The position numbers were made by a program, and so were the translations under genes. A stretch of DNA of 64,000 bases from an uncultured Bryobacteraceae bacterium (GTDB taxonomy: Bacteria > Acidobacteriota > Terriglobia > Bryobacterales > Bryobacteraceae). The DNA lies in the NCBI GenBank assembly GCA_938003835.1, contig CALKXJ010000022.1:111141-175140 (forward strand). Reading direction: 5' to 3'. Below are positions 12,369 to 21,552 of the stretch, piece after piece (the stretch's first letter is position 1; each line of letters starts with the position of its first letter). Below the pieces are notes generated by a model. It worked only from the letters and a program-made list of their open reading frames with translations, made no database searches and was not told the DNA's origin.

Positions 12369-13734
12369 GGGATGCCTCCTTTCGCGCAGGCAAATTCAAC
12401 AGCGTGTAGGCCGCAATCGCGAGAAAGTAACCCGGCAGCCAGCGGAAGAACAGGTGCACGGGCAGGAGGAAACACACCGCCAGCGTGCCCACCCAGACCG
12501 CGAGCGCGCGCCAGTTCATCAACCAGCCGTAGCGCGCGGCGCGGTGCTGCTCGATGCCCACGAGCGGGAAGATCCAGTGCTCGGCAAAGACGATCGCCCC
12601 GACGGGCATGAGCACCAGGCCGTAAATGGCGACATAGTCGAGAAGCCGGACGAAAAAGACCGGAAAGCAGGCCAGCACGGCCGTGGCGAGCCCCGCCACC
12701 AGCGTGATCTTCCAGCGCGGCCAGTTGGTGACGGCCTGAAGGGCCAGACCCGCGCGGTAGAGCGTCGGGTTGGCCGTGGTCCAGCCCGCCACCATGACGC
12801 CGAAGACGCCGGCGATGCCCACCGCTTCGTAGGCCATCAGGCCGGGATTCATCTCGCGGTTCACCGCCGCCACCATGATGCCGGAGCAGATCCAGGCGAG
12901 CATATGGCCGGGGTACATGCCGAAGGCGGAGTACAGGCCGTAGGTCCAGCTTCGGGCGTAGCGGAACAGCGCCATGTCGGAGAGGCCGACGTGCATGGCG
13001 AGATTGGCAAACCAGGCGAAGAAGACGATGTGGCCGATGTGGAACCTCTCCTGCCCTTCGGTGGGCACACCGTTCCAGACGCGCGTCGCGGCGATCTCCC
13101 AGAAATTCGAGAGGTCCGGCGCCACGCCGAGGCGCGGCAGCATGGCGACAGCCCCGGCCAGGAAGACGACGAAGATCCACGGAGAGCAGACCTGCGCGAA
13201 GCGACTGAGTTTTTCGAAGCCCAGAATGGCCAGGATGGTGAAGGCGACGCCGAGCGAAAGCGTGACGGCGACCCAGGCGGCGCTGGTGGGCAGGATGTCG
13301 GTGAGCTGCGGCGTGGGGATCCTGAAGCCCAGGCCGATCGCGGTGGCCGAGACCGAGATCATGGCGCCCGCCAGGATGCAGTACAAGAAGGCGTTGGCGA
13401 TGTTGTAGGCCAGCGTCAGGCCGGGCCCCGCAATCTGGCGCAGGTACCAGTAGAGCGTCAGGCGGGTGCGGACGGCGATCGGCGCGCAGATGAACGTCCA
13501 GGAGAGCACGGCCAGAAGGTTCCCCAGGGCAAGGCCGAGCAGCAGGTCCCGCGCCGTCACGCCGTGCAGGACGAAGAACGCACCGATGACAAATTCGGTG
13601 GCGGCGACATGCTCGCCGGCAAACAGGCCCGCGAAGCGCCGGCCGGACTGGAGCTTGTCCGGGGAGACGGGTTCGCGGTCGAACTCGTAGAGCCTGTCCA
13701 TGCGGGCCGCGAGGCCGGCGAGCTTCGAAGACAT
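12361..13734 (-). CDS. NCS1-type nucleobase/cation symporter family permease
   Basis: A 457-residue protein with about twelve membrane helices. It shows the NCS1 (purine-cytosine permease, CodB-like) pattern: VSPDKLQSGRRFAGLFAGEH, the helix-1 region EFVIGAFFVLHG, and a central AWFANLAMHVGLSDMALFRY segment. The ATG at 13734 gives the expected short cytoplasmic N-terminus. It lies between a DUF4038-type glycoside hydrolase and a small membrane protein plus MFS carrier, all on the minus strand. NCS1 carriers take up nucleobases, hydantoins or vitamins; in this setting the substrate could be unusual. Substrate unknown. Confidence 0.85.
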   Translation of the reverse strand: MSSKLAGLAARMDRLYEFDREPVSPDKLQSGRRFAGLFAGEHVAATEFVIGAFFVLHGVTARDLLLGLALGNLLAVLSWTFICAPIAVRTRLTLYWYLRQIAGPGLTLAYNIANAFLYCILAGAMISVSATAIGLGFRIPTPQLTDILPTSAAWVAVTLSLGVAFTILAILGFEKLSRFAQVCSPWIFVVFLAGAVAMLPRLGVAPDLSNFWEIAATRVWNGVPTEGQERFHIGHIVFFAWFANLAMHVGLSDMALFRYARSWTYGLYSAFGMYPGHMLAWICSGIMVAAVNREMNPGLMAYEAVGIAGVFGVMVAGWTTANPTLYRAGLALQAVTNWPRWKITLVAGLATAVLACFPVFFVRLLDYVAIYGLVLMPVGAIVFAEHWIFPLVGIEQHRAARYGWLMNWRALAVWVGTLAVCFLLPVHLFFRWLPGYFLAIAAYTLLNLPARKEASRA

Positions 13735-13742
13735 GATCTCGT

Positions 13743-15083
13743 TTATTTTACTGACAGGTAGAGGACCGCGCTTCCCGGCATGGGGGGCGAGAGCTCGCGC
13801 CAGGCGCCGCCCGCCACGAAACCCGCCGGATGCCTGAGGCCGTTTACCGGATCGAACCACTCGAGGCGGAGTTGGCCGCTGGCGGCGGTCAGGTCCACGG
13901 TGACCGTACCGCCGCCGGGCACGAAGACGAGATAGTCCCGGCCGGGATCGGCCAGGCAATAGCGCGAAGAGGCCAGCTCGCCGGCGGGCTTCATTCGCGC
14001 CAGGTTTACCCGCCGGGCGTACTGGCGTGTGTAGCCCAGGTTGCGCCGCACCGGCTCGAACTCGGCCTCGAAAGGCTTGCCCAGCACGCGCGCGTCGTAG
14101 GGGTCCATGAAGAGCGGGTACATGCCGCGGAGGAACGTCTTCCAGACCCAGTCGGCATTGCCGCCAATGCCCCACAGGTGATCGGTGTCGTTGAGAATGA
14201 CCTTGGCGCCGTCGTTCGGAGGCGGCTCGTCGCGGAAGCCGCCCTCGGGATTGGGCGAGATCCACTCGGCGGGGCTATCGAACAGCGCTTGGTTCGTGCC
14301 GCCCTTGTATTGAAAGGTCATCCCGACAGGGTGCTGTTTCGGCCTGGTTTTCTCGTAGGCCTGGATGAAGCGGATCATGTGGTACTGCCAGTCGGTCGAG
14401 CCGGGATGGTTTTCGTTGGAGATCTCGTAGAGCACGTTGTCAAAGCGGTTCACCGTGTCCACGACCTTGCGCACGTAGGCCTCCTGAAGCGCAGTCACCG
14501 TGGGATCGGCCAGCGTGTAAACGGCCAGCCCCTTGCCGTCGATGCCGTTGATGTTGTTATCCGGGTGGTAGGGGTGGGCCTCCCAACCGCCGGGTGAGAA
14601 CTGGAGTCCCCAGCCTTCAAACAGCATCACCGAGACATAGAAGCCGCGCCGCTGGGCCGCGCGCACGCGCTGCTCCAGGCGGCGGAAGTACTCCTTGTCG
14701 TAGCGCGCGAGATCGAACTTCGGCTTGCCGTCGAGCGCCGTGCCCGGACCGGTTCGGGCATACGGGAGCGGGCGGACGTGGTGCCTCACCTGACGGTATC
14801 CGCGAGGCTCCCAGTTCGTCAGATCCCAGGTCCAAAGCCGGATGAAGTTGTGGCCGTAAGCCTCCACCCAGCGGAGAAACTTCTCGAAGTCGAACTGCGG
14901 CGGAGGATCCTCGGGCCCCATGTCGACGATCGTGGTCCAGGTGTGGGCGCCGGTGAGGTAGACCGCGCGCCCGCTCGGGTCGGCGAAATAGCGAGGATTT
15001 TCCGGGTGCCGCCGCAGCGGTCCCGGGGCAGGCTCGGCGGCGGCGAGCGTTGCCGCAAGCAACGCAAACAGGACGCTTCTCAT
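13743..15083 (-). CDS. Secreted DUF4038-type glycoside hydrolase
   Basis: A 446-residue protein with a signal peptide (MRSVLFALLAATLAAA). The TIM-barrel domain resembles the DUF4038/apiosidase-like (GH140-related) group: PRYFADPSGRAVYLTGAHTW, GHNFIRLWTWD, the acid/base region YEISNENHPG, and the C-terminal beta domain (DYLVFVPGGGTVTVDLTA) typical of these enzymes. It probably cleaves a plant-type glycan side chain outside the cytoplasm. I chose the ATG at 15083 because AAGGAG stands 8 nt upstream and a signal peptide follows directly. It heads the NCS1-MFS locus, 8 bp before the permease start. Confidence 0.85.
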   Translation of the reverse strand: MRSVLFALLAATLAAAEPAPGPLRRHPENPRYFADPSGRAVYLTGAHTWTTIVDMGPEDPPPQFDFEKFLRWVEAYGHNFIRLWTWDLTNWEPRGYRQVRHHVRPLPYARTGPGTALDGKPKFDLARYDKEYFRRLEQRVRAAQRRGFYVSVMLFEGWGLQFSPGGWEAHPYHPDNNINGIDGKGLAVYTLADPTVTALQEAYVRKVVDTVNRFDNVLYEISNENHPGSTDWQYHMIRFIQAYEKTRPKQHPVGMTFQYKGGTNQALFDSPAEWISPNPEGGFRDEPPPNDGAKVILNDTDHLWGIGGNADWVWKTFLRGMYPLFMDPYDARVLGKPFEAEFEPVRRNLGYTRQYARRVNLARMKPAGELASSRYCLADPGRDYLVFVPGGGTVTVDLTAASGQLRLEWFDPVNGLRHPAGFVAGGAWRELSPPMPGSAVLYLSVK

Positions 15084-15215
15084 AGGGTAAGCTCCTTGGT
15101 TTCGGCAGCGGCCCGCTCGGAGACACACCTCCGATGGCCCGAAATCTGTGGCTGCGAGTCCGCGGCTGGTCCGATTATAGGCCGTGCGCAAGGCGGCTCG
15201 TGTACACTAAAACCG

Positions 15216-15635
15216 ATGGCGGAGCAGTGGCTTCCCGTCTATATCTCGTTGCTGACGCCCATCGCCACGTTCGCGGTGGTGCTGGTCGGTTTCCTCTATC
15301 ACAACAGCCGCTTCACGGAGCTCAGCACCAGCGTCGACCGGCGGCTGAGCGAGTTCGGTCGGGGCGTGGATGCGCGGATCACCGAGCTCAGCAAGAGCGT
15401 TCAGGCCCGCATTACCGAGTTGAGCAAGAGCGTCGACGCCTGGATCGCCGGCCTGGATAACCGCATCAGCGAGCTCTCCAAGACGGTCGACAGCCGCATT
15501 ACGGACCTCAAAGACCTGATCAAGGCGCAGGGCACGCGCTTCGAGGCCGACTTGGCGCGAGTGGAAAGTTCTCTGCTCACGAAGTTCGCGGAGCTCGACA
15601 CGCGGCTGACGCGCATCGAATCGCGGATTCCTTGA
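15216..15635 (+). CDS. Membrane-anchored hendecad coiled-coil protein
   Basis: A 139-residue protein with one N-terminal membrane helix (YISLLTPIATFAVVLVGFLY), followed by a long coiled coil. The coil carries 11-residue repeats: VDARITELSKS, VQARITELSKS, VDAWIAGLDNR and VDSRITDLKDL. Eleven-residue periodicity gives a slightly right-handed coil, as in some envelope and phage proteins. I do not recognise a family beyond this architecture. It stands just before the TenA-like gene (25-bp gap), possibly cotranscribed. A longer frame extends upstream, but this ATG starts right at the membrane helix. Confidence 0.7.
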   Translation: MAEQWLPVYISLLTPIATFAVVLVGFLYHNSRFTELSTSVDRRLSEFGRGVDARITELSKSVQARITELSKSVDAWIAGLDNRISELSKTVDSRITDLKDLIKAQGTRFEADLARVESSLLTKFAELDTRLTRIESRIP

Positions 15636-15660
15636 GCGGCTGATCCGGCCGCAACGACAT

Positions 15661-16263
15661 ATGAGTGCGCCATTCGATTCCGATCTGATCCGCCAGGCCG
15701 GTCCACTGTGGATCGAGGCCACCCACGCGGAATTTCTCGCAGCGATCGAGGCGGGCGCCTTGCCCCAGGAAGCCTTCGCTCGCTGGCTCGCGCAGGACTA
15801 TCTGTTCGCCAAGACCCTCGTGGCCTTCCAGGCCATCGTGCTGGCCAAGTCGCGGCGCGACTGCCACGGGCCGCTGATCGCCGGCCTGGTGGCGCTCGAT
15901 AGCGAACTCGGCTGGTTCGAGCGACACGCCGAACGCCTGGGCGTGGATCTCGACGTTCGGCCCCATCCGGTCTGCCGGGCCTACTGCGATCTGCTGATGC
16001 GCAGCGCCTATAACGAGCCGCTCGGCGTGCTGCTCGCCATGCTCTACGGCGTCGAGGTGTCCTATCTGGCCGCCTGGAGCGCGCTCGAGGCCAAGGGGCC
16101 ATACCAGGAGTTCATCGAACGCTGGTCGAATCCGGCCTTCGCCGACTACGTCGATTCCCTGCGGCGGCTTGCGGAAGGCTATCCGCACGAGCGGGCGCAG
16201 GCGGCCTTCAACGGCGTGCTCGAAGCCGAACGGGACTTCTGGCGGATGGCCTGGGAGGGCTGA
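15661..16263 (+). CDS. TenA/PQQC-family protein lacking the TenA cysteine
   Basis: A 200-residue all-helical TenA (thiaminase II/aminopyrimidine aminohydrolase) family protein. It keeps the Asp of the active site (AQDYLF, Asp46) and the terminal Glu-FW element (LEAERDFWRMAW, Glu190). At the position of the catalytic Cys of Bacillus TenA (about 135) it reads AMLYGVEVSYL with no Cys. That resembles the TenA_E subgroup, which acts on formylaminopyrimidine-type thiamine breakdown products, but the assignment is inferred. No thi genes lie nearby; it is next to the Trk genes, which converge on it. Confidence 0.8.
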   Translation: MSAPFDSDLIRQAGPLWIEATHAEFLAAIEAGALPQEAFARWLAQDYLFAKTLVAFQAIVLAKSRRDCHGPLIAGLVALDSELGWFERHAERLGVDLDVRPHPVCRAYCDLLMRSAYNEPLGVLLAMLYGVEVSYLAAWSALEAKGPYQEFIERWSNPAFADYVDSLRRLAEGYPHERAQAAFNGVLEAERDFWRMAWEG

Positions 16264-16270
16264 AGCCGGC

Positions 16271-17722
16271 CTACTTGCGCCAGAACATCGGCGTGAAAAT
16301 GACGATCGCGGTGTAGAACTCCAGGCGGCCGCAGACCATGACGATCGCCAGCACCCATTTCGACAGTGGGGGCAGGTGCCCGTAATGCTCCGCCGGACCG
16401 ACCTGGCCGAGGCCGGGTCCGATGTTGAACATGGAGGCGGCCACGGCGGCGATGCTCGTCAGCACATCGGCGCCCATGGCTGCCAGCACCAGGGCCGCTG
16501 CGCCGAAGACGATCAGGGCCAGGTAGACCATGTTGAGCAGGCTCTGCACCGTCTCTTCGGGGATCACCTGGCCGCCCAGGCGAATGGCGAAGACGCCGCG
16601 CGGCTCCACGATGCGGCGGAACTGTCGCCGCACGACCCGCTGCAACAGCAGGATCCGGGCCACTTTCAGCCCGCCGGCGGTCGAGCCCGTGCACCCGCCG
16701 ACGAACATGAGAACCAGCAACAAGAGCTGGGCCAGGGGCCGCCACTTCTCGAAATCGGCGGTGACGAAGCCGGTGGTCGTGAGGATGGAAGTGACTTGAA
16801 AGAGCGCTCTGCGGAGAGCCTCAACCGGCCCGAGACGCCCGCCGGTGACAAGCGCCAGCATCACCACGCCGGCGGCGGCGGCGAGAATCAGCAGGTAGGC
16901 GCGGATCTCGACATCGCCGAAGAAGGCCCTCGCCTGCCCCTCGCGCCACAAGCGGTAGTGGCGCGTGAAGTTGATTCCGGCCAGGATCATGAAGACGATG
17001 ACGATGAATTCAATGAGCGGGCTTTCAAAGCCGCCGACACTCGCCGTGCGCGTGGAGAACCCGCCGGTGCCGAGCGTCGAGAAGCTGTGGCAGGCGGCTT
17101 CGAAGGCGTTCATGCCCGCCAGGCGGAGCGCCACGTACTCGGCCAGGGTGAGCGCGACATAGATGCGCCACAGCGAGCCCGCGGTCTCGGTGATGCGCGG
17201 CGTGAGTTTTTCGCTCCGGGCGCCGGAGAATTCGGCGCGATAGAGATGCATCCCACCAGTGCCGAGCAGCGGCAGGATAGCGATGCCGAGCAGCACGATC
17301 CCCATGCCGCCGACCCAGTGAGTGAAGCAGCGCCAGAGCTGGAGGCCGTTGGGAAGCACCTCCACGCGTTCGAGCACGGTGGCGCCCGTGGTGGTGAAAC
17401 CGCTGGTGGCCTCGAAGACGGCATCGGTGAAGGAGGCGAAGTGCGGGGAAAAGTGAAACGGCAGCGCTCCAAACAGGCAGACGGCCGCCCAGACTGCCGC
17501 CACCAGCAGCAAGCCCTCGCGCACGGTCAAGTCGGACTCCAGGCGGCGAAGGGTCCCGAACATCAGGAACCCCGAGGTGGCGCAGACGGCCGTCGCCGCC
17601 GCCAGCGGGCGCACGGAAGCCGTGTCGGCGACCAGCGCGTAAACCAGCGGAAACAGCATCGCGGCCGCCAGCAGGAGCAGAAACAGGCCCACGACGTGCA
17701 GAACGGCAGCCGGGCGAATCAC
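16271..17722 (-). CDS. trkH: Potassium uptake protein TrkH
   Basis: A 483-residue membrane protein of the TrkH/KtrB superfamily with the four pseudo-repeat pore structure: ATSGFTTTGATVLERVE, SFSTLGTGGFSTRTASVG, TSILTTTGFVTADFEKW and MFNIGPGLGQVG, each with the selectivity-filter Gly. It forms the K+ channel-like pore of the Trk system. It overlaps the end of trkA by 4 bp, so the two are coupled. Length and motifs are normal. Confidence 0.95.
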   Translation of the reverse strand: MIRPAAVLHVVGLFLLLLAAAMLFPLVYALVADTASVRPLAAATAVCATSGFLMFGTLRRLESDLTVREGLLLVAAVWAAVCLFGALPFHFSPHFASFTDAVFEATSGFTTTGATVLERVEVLPNGLQLWRCFTHWVGGMGIVLLGIAILPLLGTGGMHLYRAEFSGARSEKLTPRITETAGSLWRIYVALTLAEYVALRLAGMNAFEAACHSFSTLGTGGFSTRTASVGGFESPLIEFIVIVFMILAGINFTRHYRLWREGQARAFFGDVEIRAYLLILAAAAGVVMLALVTGGRLGPVEALRRALFQVTSILTTTGFVTADFEKWRPLAQLLLLVLMFVGGCTGSTAGGLKVARILLLQRVVRRQFRRIVEPRGVFAIRLGGQVIPEETVQSLLNMVYLALIVFGAAALVLAAMGADVLTSIAAVAASMFNIGPGLGQVGPAEHYGHLPPLSKWVLAIVMVCGRLEFYTAIVIFTPMFWRK

Positions 17723-19095
17723 CGCCGCTCCCTCTGCCGCTCCGCCAGGAAAGCCGCCTCGAGCTGTTTCACCGCCTTCTCCAGCGTGAAGAAGATCACC
17801 CGGTCGCCGGGTTCGATCGAAGCCTCGCCGCGGGGAACGATCACCTCACCCCCCGGCCGGGCGATGGCGCCCACGATGGCGCCTGCCGGAAAGCGCAGCT
17901 CGCGGAGCTTCCGGCCGACGTAGCGGGATCCGGCGGAAGCCACCAGCTCGATGGCCTCGGCCTCCTCCTCGCGGAACGTGGTCACCGACACCACCTGGCC
18001 CTTGCGGACGAACTGGAGAATGCGGTCTACCGTGGCCAGGCGCGGGCTCACCGAGGTGTTGATGCCGAGCAACTGCGCCATGGGCAAATAGTTCAGCCGG
18101 TTGATCAAAGCCACCACCTTGCGGGCGCCGAGCCGGCGCGCCAGCAGCGAAGCGATCAGGTTGTCCTCGTCGTCGTCGGAGAGCGCCAGGTAGGCGCTGA
18201 CGCCATGGATATTCTCCTGCATCAGCGTGCCGGCGTCGGTGCCGTCGCCGTGCACGACGATCGTCTGGTGGAGGATCTCGGCGATCTTCCGGCAGCGCTC
18301 CAGATTCCGCTCGAAGAGCTTGACGGCGACGCCGCGCTTTTCGAGCTCCTCGGCCGCCAGGATGCCGATCTGCTTGCCGCCGAGCACGAAGACCCGCTCG
18401 AGCCGTTCAGGGCGCTTGAGGCCGAGGAAGGTCATCACCTCCTCGAGATCGGTCTGGCGGGTTATCACGTAGACGTGGTCGCCCGGCAGGACCCGCTCTT
18501 CGCCGTGGGGGATGATGACCTCCGGCCCGCGGAAGATCAGCGCAACGAGCGAATGCGGGGGAGCACCGGAGCGGCCCACCTCGATCAGCGTCTTGCCGGC
18601 GAACCAGTGGTGCGGCTCCACCAGCATCCCGAACAGCTTCACCTTGCCCTCGGCAAAGTCGAAGATGTCGGAGACGCCCGGCAAGGGCAGCACGGGCAGG
18701 ATGCGCGCCACGGCCTCCGATTCCGGGTGGATGATCAGATCGATCTTGAGCCCGGCCTGCTCGGCGATGCGCCTCCAGTGGTGGACCTCGTGCGTCCGCA
18801 CGCGGGCCACCTTCACCTTTACGTTCGAATCCGCCTGCGCGATCAGGCAGGCCAGCAGATTCACCTCGTCCGCGCTGGTCGCGGCGATCAGCATCTCGGC
18901 TTCGCGCAGCCCGGCGCGGTGAAGCGTCTTGATGCTGGCCGCGCTGCCCTGGACGATCTTGGCGTCGAGCGTCTCCTCGAGACGGGCGCAGCGATCCGCG
19001 TCCTCCTCGACGATGACGATTTCATTGCCTTCCCGGATCAGGCGGCGGGCCAGGTGCGTGGCCACCTCGCCGCCGCCGGCGACCAGAATCCGCAT
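17719..19095 (-). CDS. trkA: Trk system potassium uptake protein TrkA
   Basis: A 458-residue cytosolic regulator with two RCK-N (NAD-binding) domains and two RCK-C domains. The first nucleotide site is MRILVAGGGEVATHLARRLI, and the second starts at RVFVLGGKQIGILAAEELEK near residue 235. The C domains end in VIFFTLEKAVKQLE. TrkA binds NAD(H)/ATP and gates TrkH. It lies upstream of trkH with a 4-bp overlap. Full-length, two-domain TrkA is the usual form in Gram-negative bacteria. Confidence 0.95.
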   Translation of the reverse strand: MRILVAGGGEVATHLARRLIREGNEIVIVEEDADRCARLEETLDAKIVQGSAASIKTLHRAGLREAEMLIAATSADEVNLLACLIAQADSNVKVKVARVRTHEVHHWRRIAEQAGLKIDLIIHPESEAVARILPVLPLPGVSDIFDFAEGKVKLFGMLVEPHHWFAGKTLIEVGRSGAPPHSLVALIFRGPEVIIPHGEERVLPGDHVYVITRQTDLEEVMTFLGLKRPERLERVFVLGGKQIGILAAEELEKRGVAVKLFERNLERCRKIAEILHQTIVVHGDGTDAGTLMQENIHGVSAYLALSDDDEDNLIASLLARRLGARKVVALINRLNYLPMAQLLGINTSVSPRLATVDRILQFVRKGQVVSVTTFREEEAEAIELVASAGSRYVGRKLRELRFPAGAIVGAIARPGGEVIVPRGEASIEPGDRVIFFTLEKAVKQLEAAFLAERQRERR

Positions 19096-19148
19096 TCGTC
19101 ACCGAATCTAGCATACCGGCGCCGTGCCGGGCGCTAAAGTTGGAGTAT

Positions 19149-19883
19149 ATGCAGAGACCGGCCCAATCCAAGCCCTTCTGGTGGATCCTCGCCATCCTGC
19201 TCGCCGCGGGCGGCTTCACCGCCGGAGGAGCCTTCACCGCGTTGTGGCTTTCCCGGCCCAGGGAGGTCACCGACGCCTTCCACCGTCTCTATCACGCCAA
19301 CGGCGCCCGGACCTACAACAACACCTACTGGTTGGGCGTGCCGGTGCAGAAGTGCCCTCTCGATCTGTGGGTCTTCCAGGAGATTCTCTTCGAGACGCGG
19401 CCGGACGTCGTGGTCGAGATGGGCACCTACAAGGGCGGCAGCGCGCTCTTCTTCGCTTCGATGTTCGACCTGCTGGGTCGCGGCCGGGTGATCACGGTGG
19501 ACATCGCGGATCAGCCCGGCAAGCCGCAGCACGCGCGCATCGAGTACCTGCTCGGCTCCTCGATCTCGCCCGAGATTGCCCGCCAGGTGCGCGAGCGGCT
19601 GCGCCCGGGCGAGCGCGTGATGGTGGTGCTCGATTCCGACCACAGCCGGGACCACGTCCTCGAAGAGCTGCGCCTGTATAGCGACCTGGTGACGCCGGGC
19701 AACTATCTCGTCGTCGAGGATACGCACTTCAACGGACACCCCATCCTGCCGCGTCACGGGCCCGGTCCCATGGAGGCAGTTCAGGAATTCTTGCGTCGAA
19801 CCGACGCCTTCGAGGCGGACCGCGAGCGGGAAAAATTCGGCTTGACGTTCAACCCGAACGGGTATCTCAAGCGGGTGCGCTGA
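19149..19883 (+). CDS. Membrane-anchored CmcI-family (cephalosporin hydroxylase-like) methyltransferase
   Basis: A 244-residue protein with one N-terminal membrane helix (ILAILLAAGGFTAGGAFTAL) and a CmcI/rhamnosyl O-methyltransferase-type domain. Family signatures are NNTYWLGVPVQKCPLDLW, VVVEMGTYKGGSALFFASM (SAM site), RVITVDIAD, VLDSDHSRDHVLEEL, and NYLVVEDTHFNGHP with the metal-binding Asp/His. The family methylates sugars or specialised metabolites; the substrate here is unknown. A TTG three codons upstream is an alternative start. It is divergent from trkA and convergent with the next hydrolase. Confidence 0.85.
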   Translation: MQRPAQSKPFWWILAILLAAGGFTAGGAFTALWLSRPREVTDAFHRLYHANGARTYNNTYWLGVPVQKCPLDLWVFQEILFETRPDVVVEMGTYKGGSALFFASMFDLLGRGRVITVDIADQPGKPQHARIEYLLGSSISPEIARQVRERLRPGERVMVVLDSDHSRDHVLEELRLYSDLVTPGNYLVVEDTHFNGHPILPRHGPGPMEAVQEFLRRTDAFEADREREKFGLTFNPNGYLKRVR

Positions 19884-19890
19884 GCGGGCT

Positions 19891-20988
19891 CTAGCGCGCC
19901 AGCCACTTCTTGAGAAACGCAAGACCGGACTCCAGGCGGATTTCGTGACCGCCGTCGTGCAAATCCATTTCGATGCGATCCTCGATGCCCAGCCTGCGGT
20001 AGTGCTCGCGCGCCGCCTCGTACTCCTCCAGCACCTGGGGCCACCAGGCGATGCCGTCCTTCTTTCCCGTCTGGATTAACAGCGGCCGGGGCGCGATCAG
20101 GCTCACCACGTCGGCGTCGGTAAATTCAGTGAGCCAGCCGCGATAGAAGGCATGCTCCTCTTTGGTTTCGAGGAAACAGCTATAGCGGGCATCCGGGATC
20201 ACCATCTTGTTGCGGCGGTGGTTGAACCAGGCCGTGACGATGCCGCAACGAATGCGGGACTCGAGCGGCATCCAGAACATCGCCGCCATACCGCCCAGGC
20301 TGATGCCCCACATGCCGACGCGCTCGCGGTCGATGCGCGGGTCCTGAAGGACAACGTCGAGCAGCGCCTGAAGGCGCGCCAGCTCGATCCCGGCCAGGGT
20401 GGTGTCGCCGAGCCGCGCCAGGCGCTCGATGCGGTTCCGCTTCTCGATGGTCGCCAGATTGAAGGGCGCCAGCACGGCGAACCCTGCCCGCACGAGTTCG
20501 CCGCCGTAGTCGTGATACAGATTCCGGGGATCGTCGACGCCGAAGACCCGCTCCGGGAAGCTGGAGATGCCGTGCTGCGCGATGACGAGCGGGACCGGAC
20601 GGTCGGAATAGGCCGGGATCACCAGCAGCGCCTCGGCGCGCAATGTGCCCAAGGGCAGCGAGAGCCACTCGGCATTCGGGCTCCCCGGCAACGGGTGAGG
20701 CTCTCTCTCCGGCGCACCGCTCGCGCGGAGGTCCGGCGGGGAAACGAAGGCGCGATAGCGAATGCGGTTGGGCTCGACGCTGCGGAGGAAGGCGTCGATT
20801 GAGGAGTAGTCGCGCCGCCAGGCGCGCCCGGCACGCTCCGGGTACTGCTCGACGAGCACCTGCCGGAAGTGGTCCTCCAGTTGAGCGGCGTACCGGTCGT
20901 TGCGCTGGGAAATGGCCTCGGCGGACTCCTGGGCGGCCGCGGCGGGGATCAGAGCGAAAAAGACGAGAATCAAAGCTGTCCGGCTCAT
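19891..20988 (-). CDS. Secreted alpha/beta hydrolase (acetyl xylan esterase/dienelactone hydrolase-like)
   Basis: A 365-residue protein with signal peptide MSRTALILVFFALIPAAAAQ. The fold is an alpha/beta hydrolase: nucleophile elbow GISLGG (GMWGISLGGMAAMFW), a likely acid in LIQTGKKDGIAWWP and the catalytic His in DLHDGGHEIRLE near the end. Similar exported acyl-peptidase/acetyl esterase-like enzymes are abundant in Acidobacteriota and are thought to deacylate glycans. The ATG at 20988 is preceded by GGAGGG at good spacing and starts the signal peptide directly. Confidence 0.82.
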   Translation of the reverse strand: MSRTALILVFFALIPAAAAQESAEAISQRNDRYAAQLEDHFRQVLVEQYPERAGRAWRRDYSSIDAFLRSVEPNRIRYRAFVSPPDLRASGAPEREPHPLPGSPNAEWLSLPLGTLRAEALLVIPAYSDRPVPLVIAQHGISSFPERVFGVDDPRNLYHDYGGELVRAGFAVLAPFNLATIEKRNRIERLARLGDTTLAGIELARLQALLDVVLQDPRIDRERVGMWGISLGGMAAMFWMPLESRIRCGIVTAWFNHRRNKMVIPDARYSCFLETKEEHAFYRGWLTEFTDADVVSLIAPRPLLIQTGKKDGIAWWPQVLEEYEAAREHYRRLGIEDRIEMDLHDGGHEIRLESGLAFLKKWLAR

Positions 20989-21024
20989 GAGTCCCTCCGG
21001 GGGAAGGTTCACGGACTCAGTAAA

Positions 21025-21552
21025 TCAGTAAAACAGATATTTGCGCCAGCGGTCGTCAGCATGACCGAGCAGGCGCATCAGGTGCCGGCTGGTGTGCAAG
21101 GTGAAGGGCCGCGGCGTCCGATGGAGCTTCATGCCCGCCTCCTCAGGCGTGCGGTTGCCCTTCCTGTTGTTGCACGGGATGCAGCAGGCCACCAGGTTCT
21201 CCCAGGTCGAGGCGCCGCCGCGTGAGCGCGGGACCACGTGATCCATGGTGAGCTCGCTTGCCGGCAACGTCTTGAGGCAGTACTGGCAGGTGTAGCGATC
21301 GCGCAGAAGAATGTTCTTGCGCGTTAGCGCCCGGCTTTGGTGGGGAATGCGACGGTATTCGAGCAGGCGGATCACCGAGGGCAGCGGGACGCGGAGCCGT
21401 TCGGATGCGGCGACGTGCCGCGAGCACTCGAGCGTAGCCGCGACGCCTTTCAGCACCAGCACCAGGGCCCGGCGGGCGGCGCAAACGTTGATCGGCTCGT
21501 AGCTGGCGTTCAGGACCAGAACCGGTTGCTGCAATCCGTTGAGGCCCGACAT
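21025..21552 (-). CDS. HNH endonuclease-family protein
   Basis: A 175-residue protein with a conserved N-terminal region ([20 protein letters not shown]) and an HNH nuclease module. It has the zinc pair CQYC ([17 protein letters not shown]), the [11 protein letters not shown]is motif, and [23 protein letters not shown]. This uncharacterised HNH type is widespread and usually a single gene. Its ATG shares the A with the TGA stop of comF (TGATG), and AGGAG stands upstream inside comF, so it is coupled with comF. A role in DNA processing is likely but not known. Confidence 0.85.
   Translation of the reverse strand: MSGLNGLQQPVLVLNASYEPINVCAARRALVLVLKGVAATLECSRHVAASERLRVPLPSVIRLLEYRRIPHQSRALTRKNILLRDRYTCQYCLKTLPASELTMDHVVPRSRGGASTWENLVACCIPCNNRKGNRTPEEAGMKLHRTPRPFTLHTSRHLMRLLGHADDRWRKYLFY

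Noticed and set aside
12361..14265. 634-residue version of the NCS1 permease
   Set aside because: The extra N-terminal part is antisense-like filler from the upstream glycosidase gene in another frame; the family start is at 13734.
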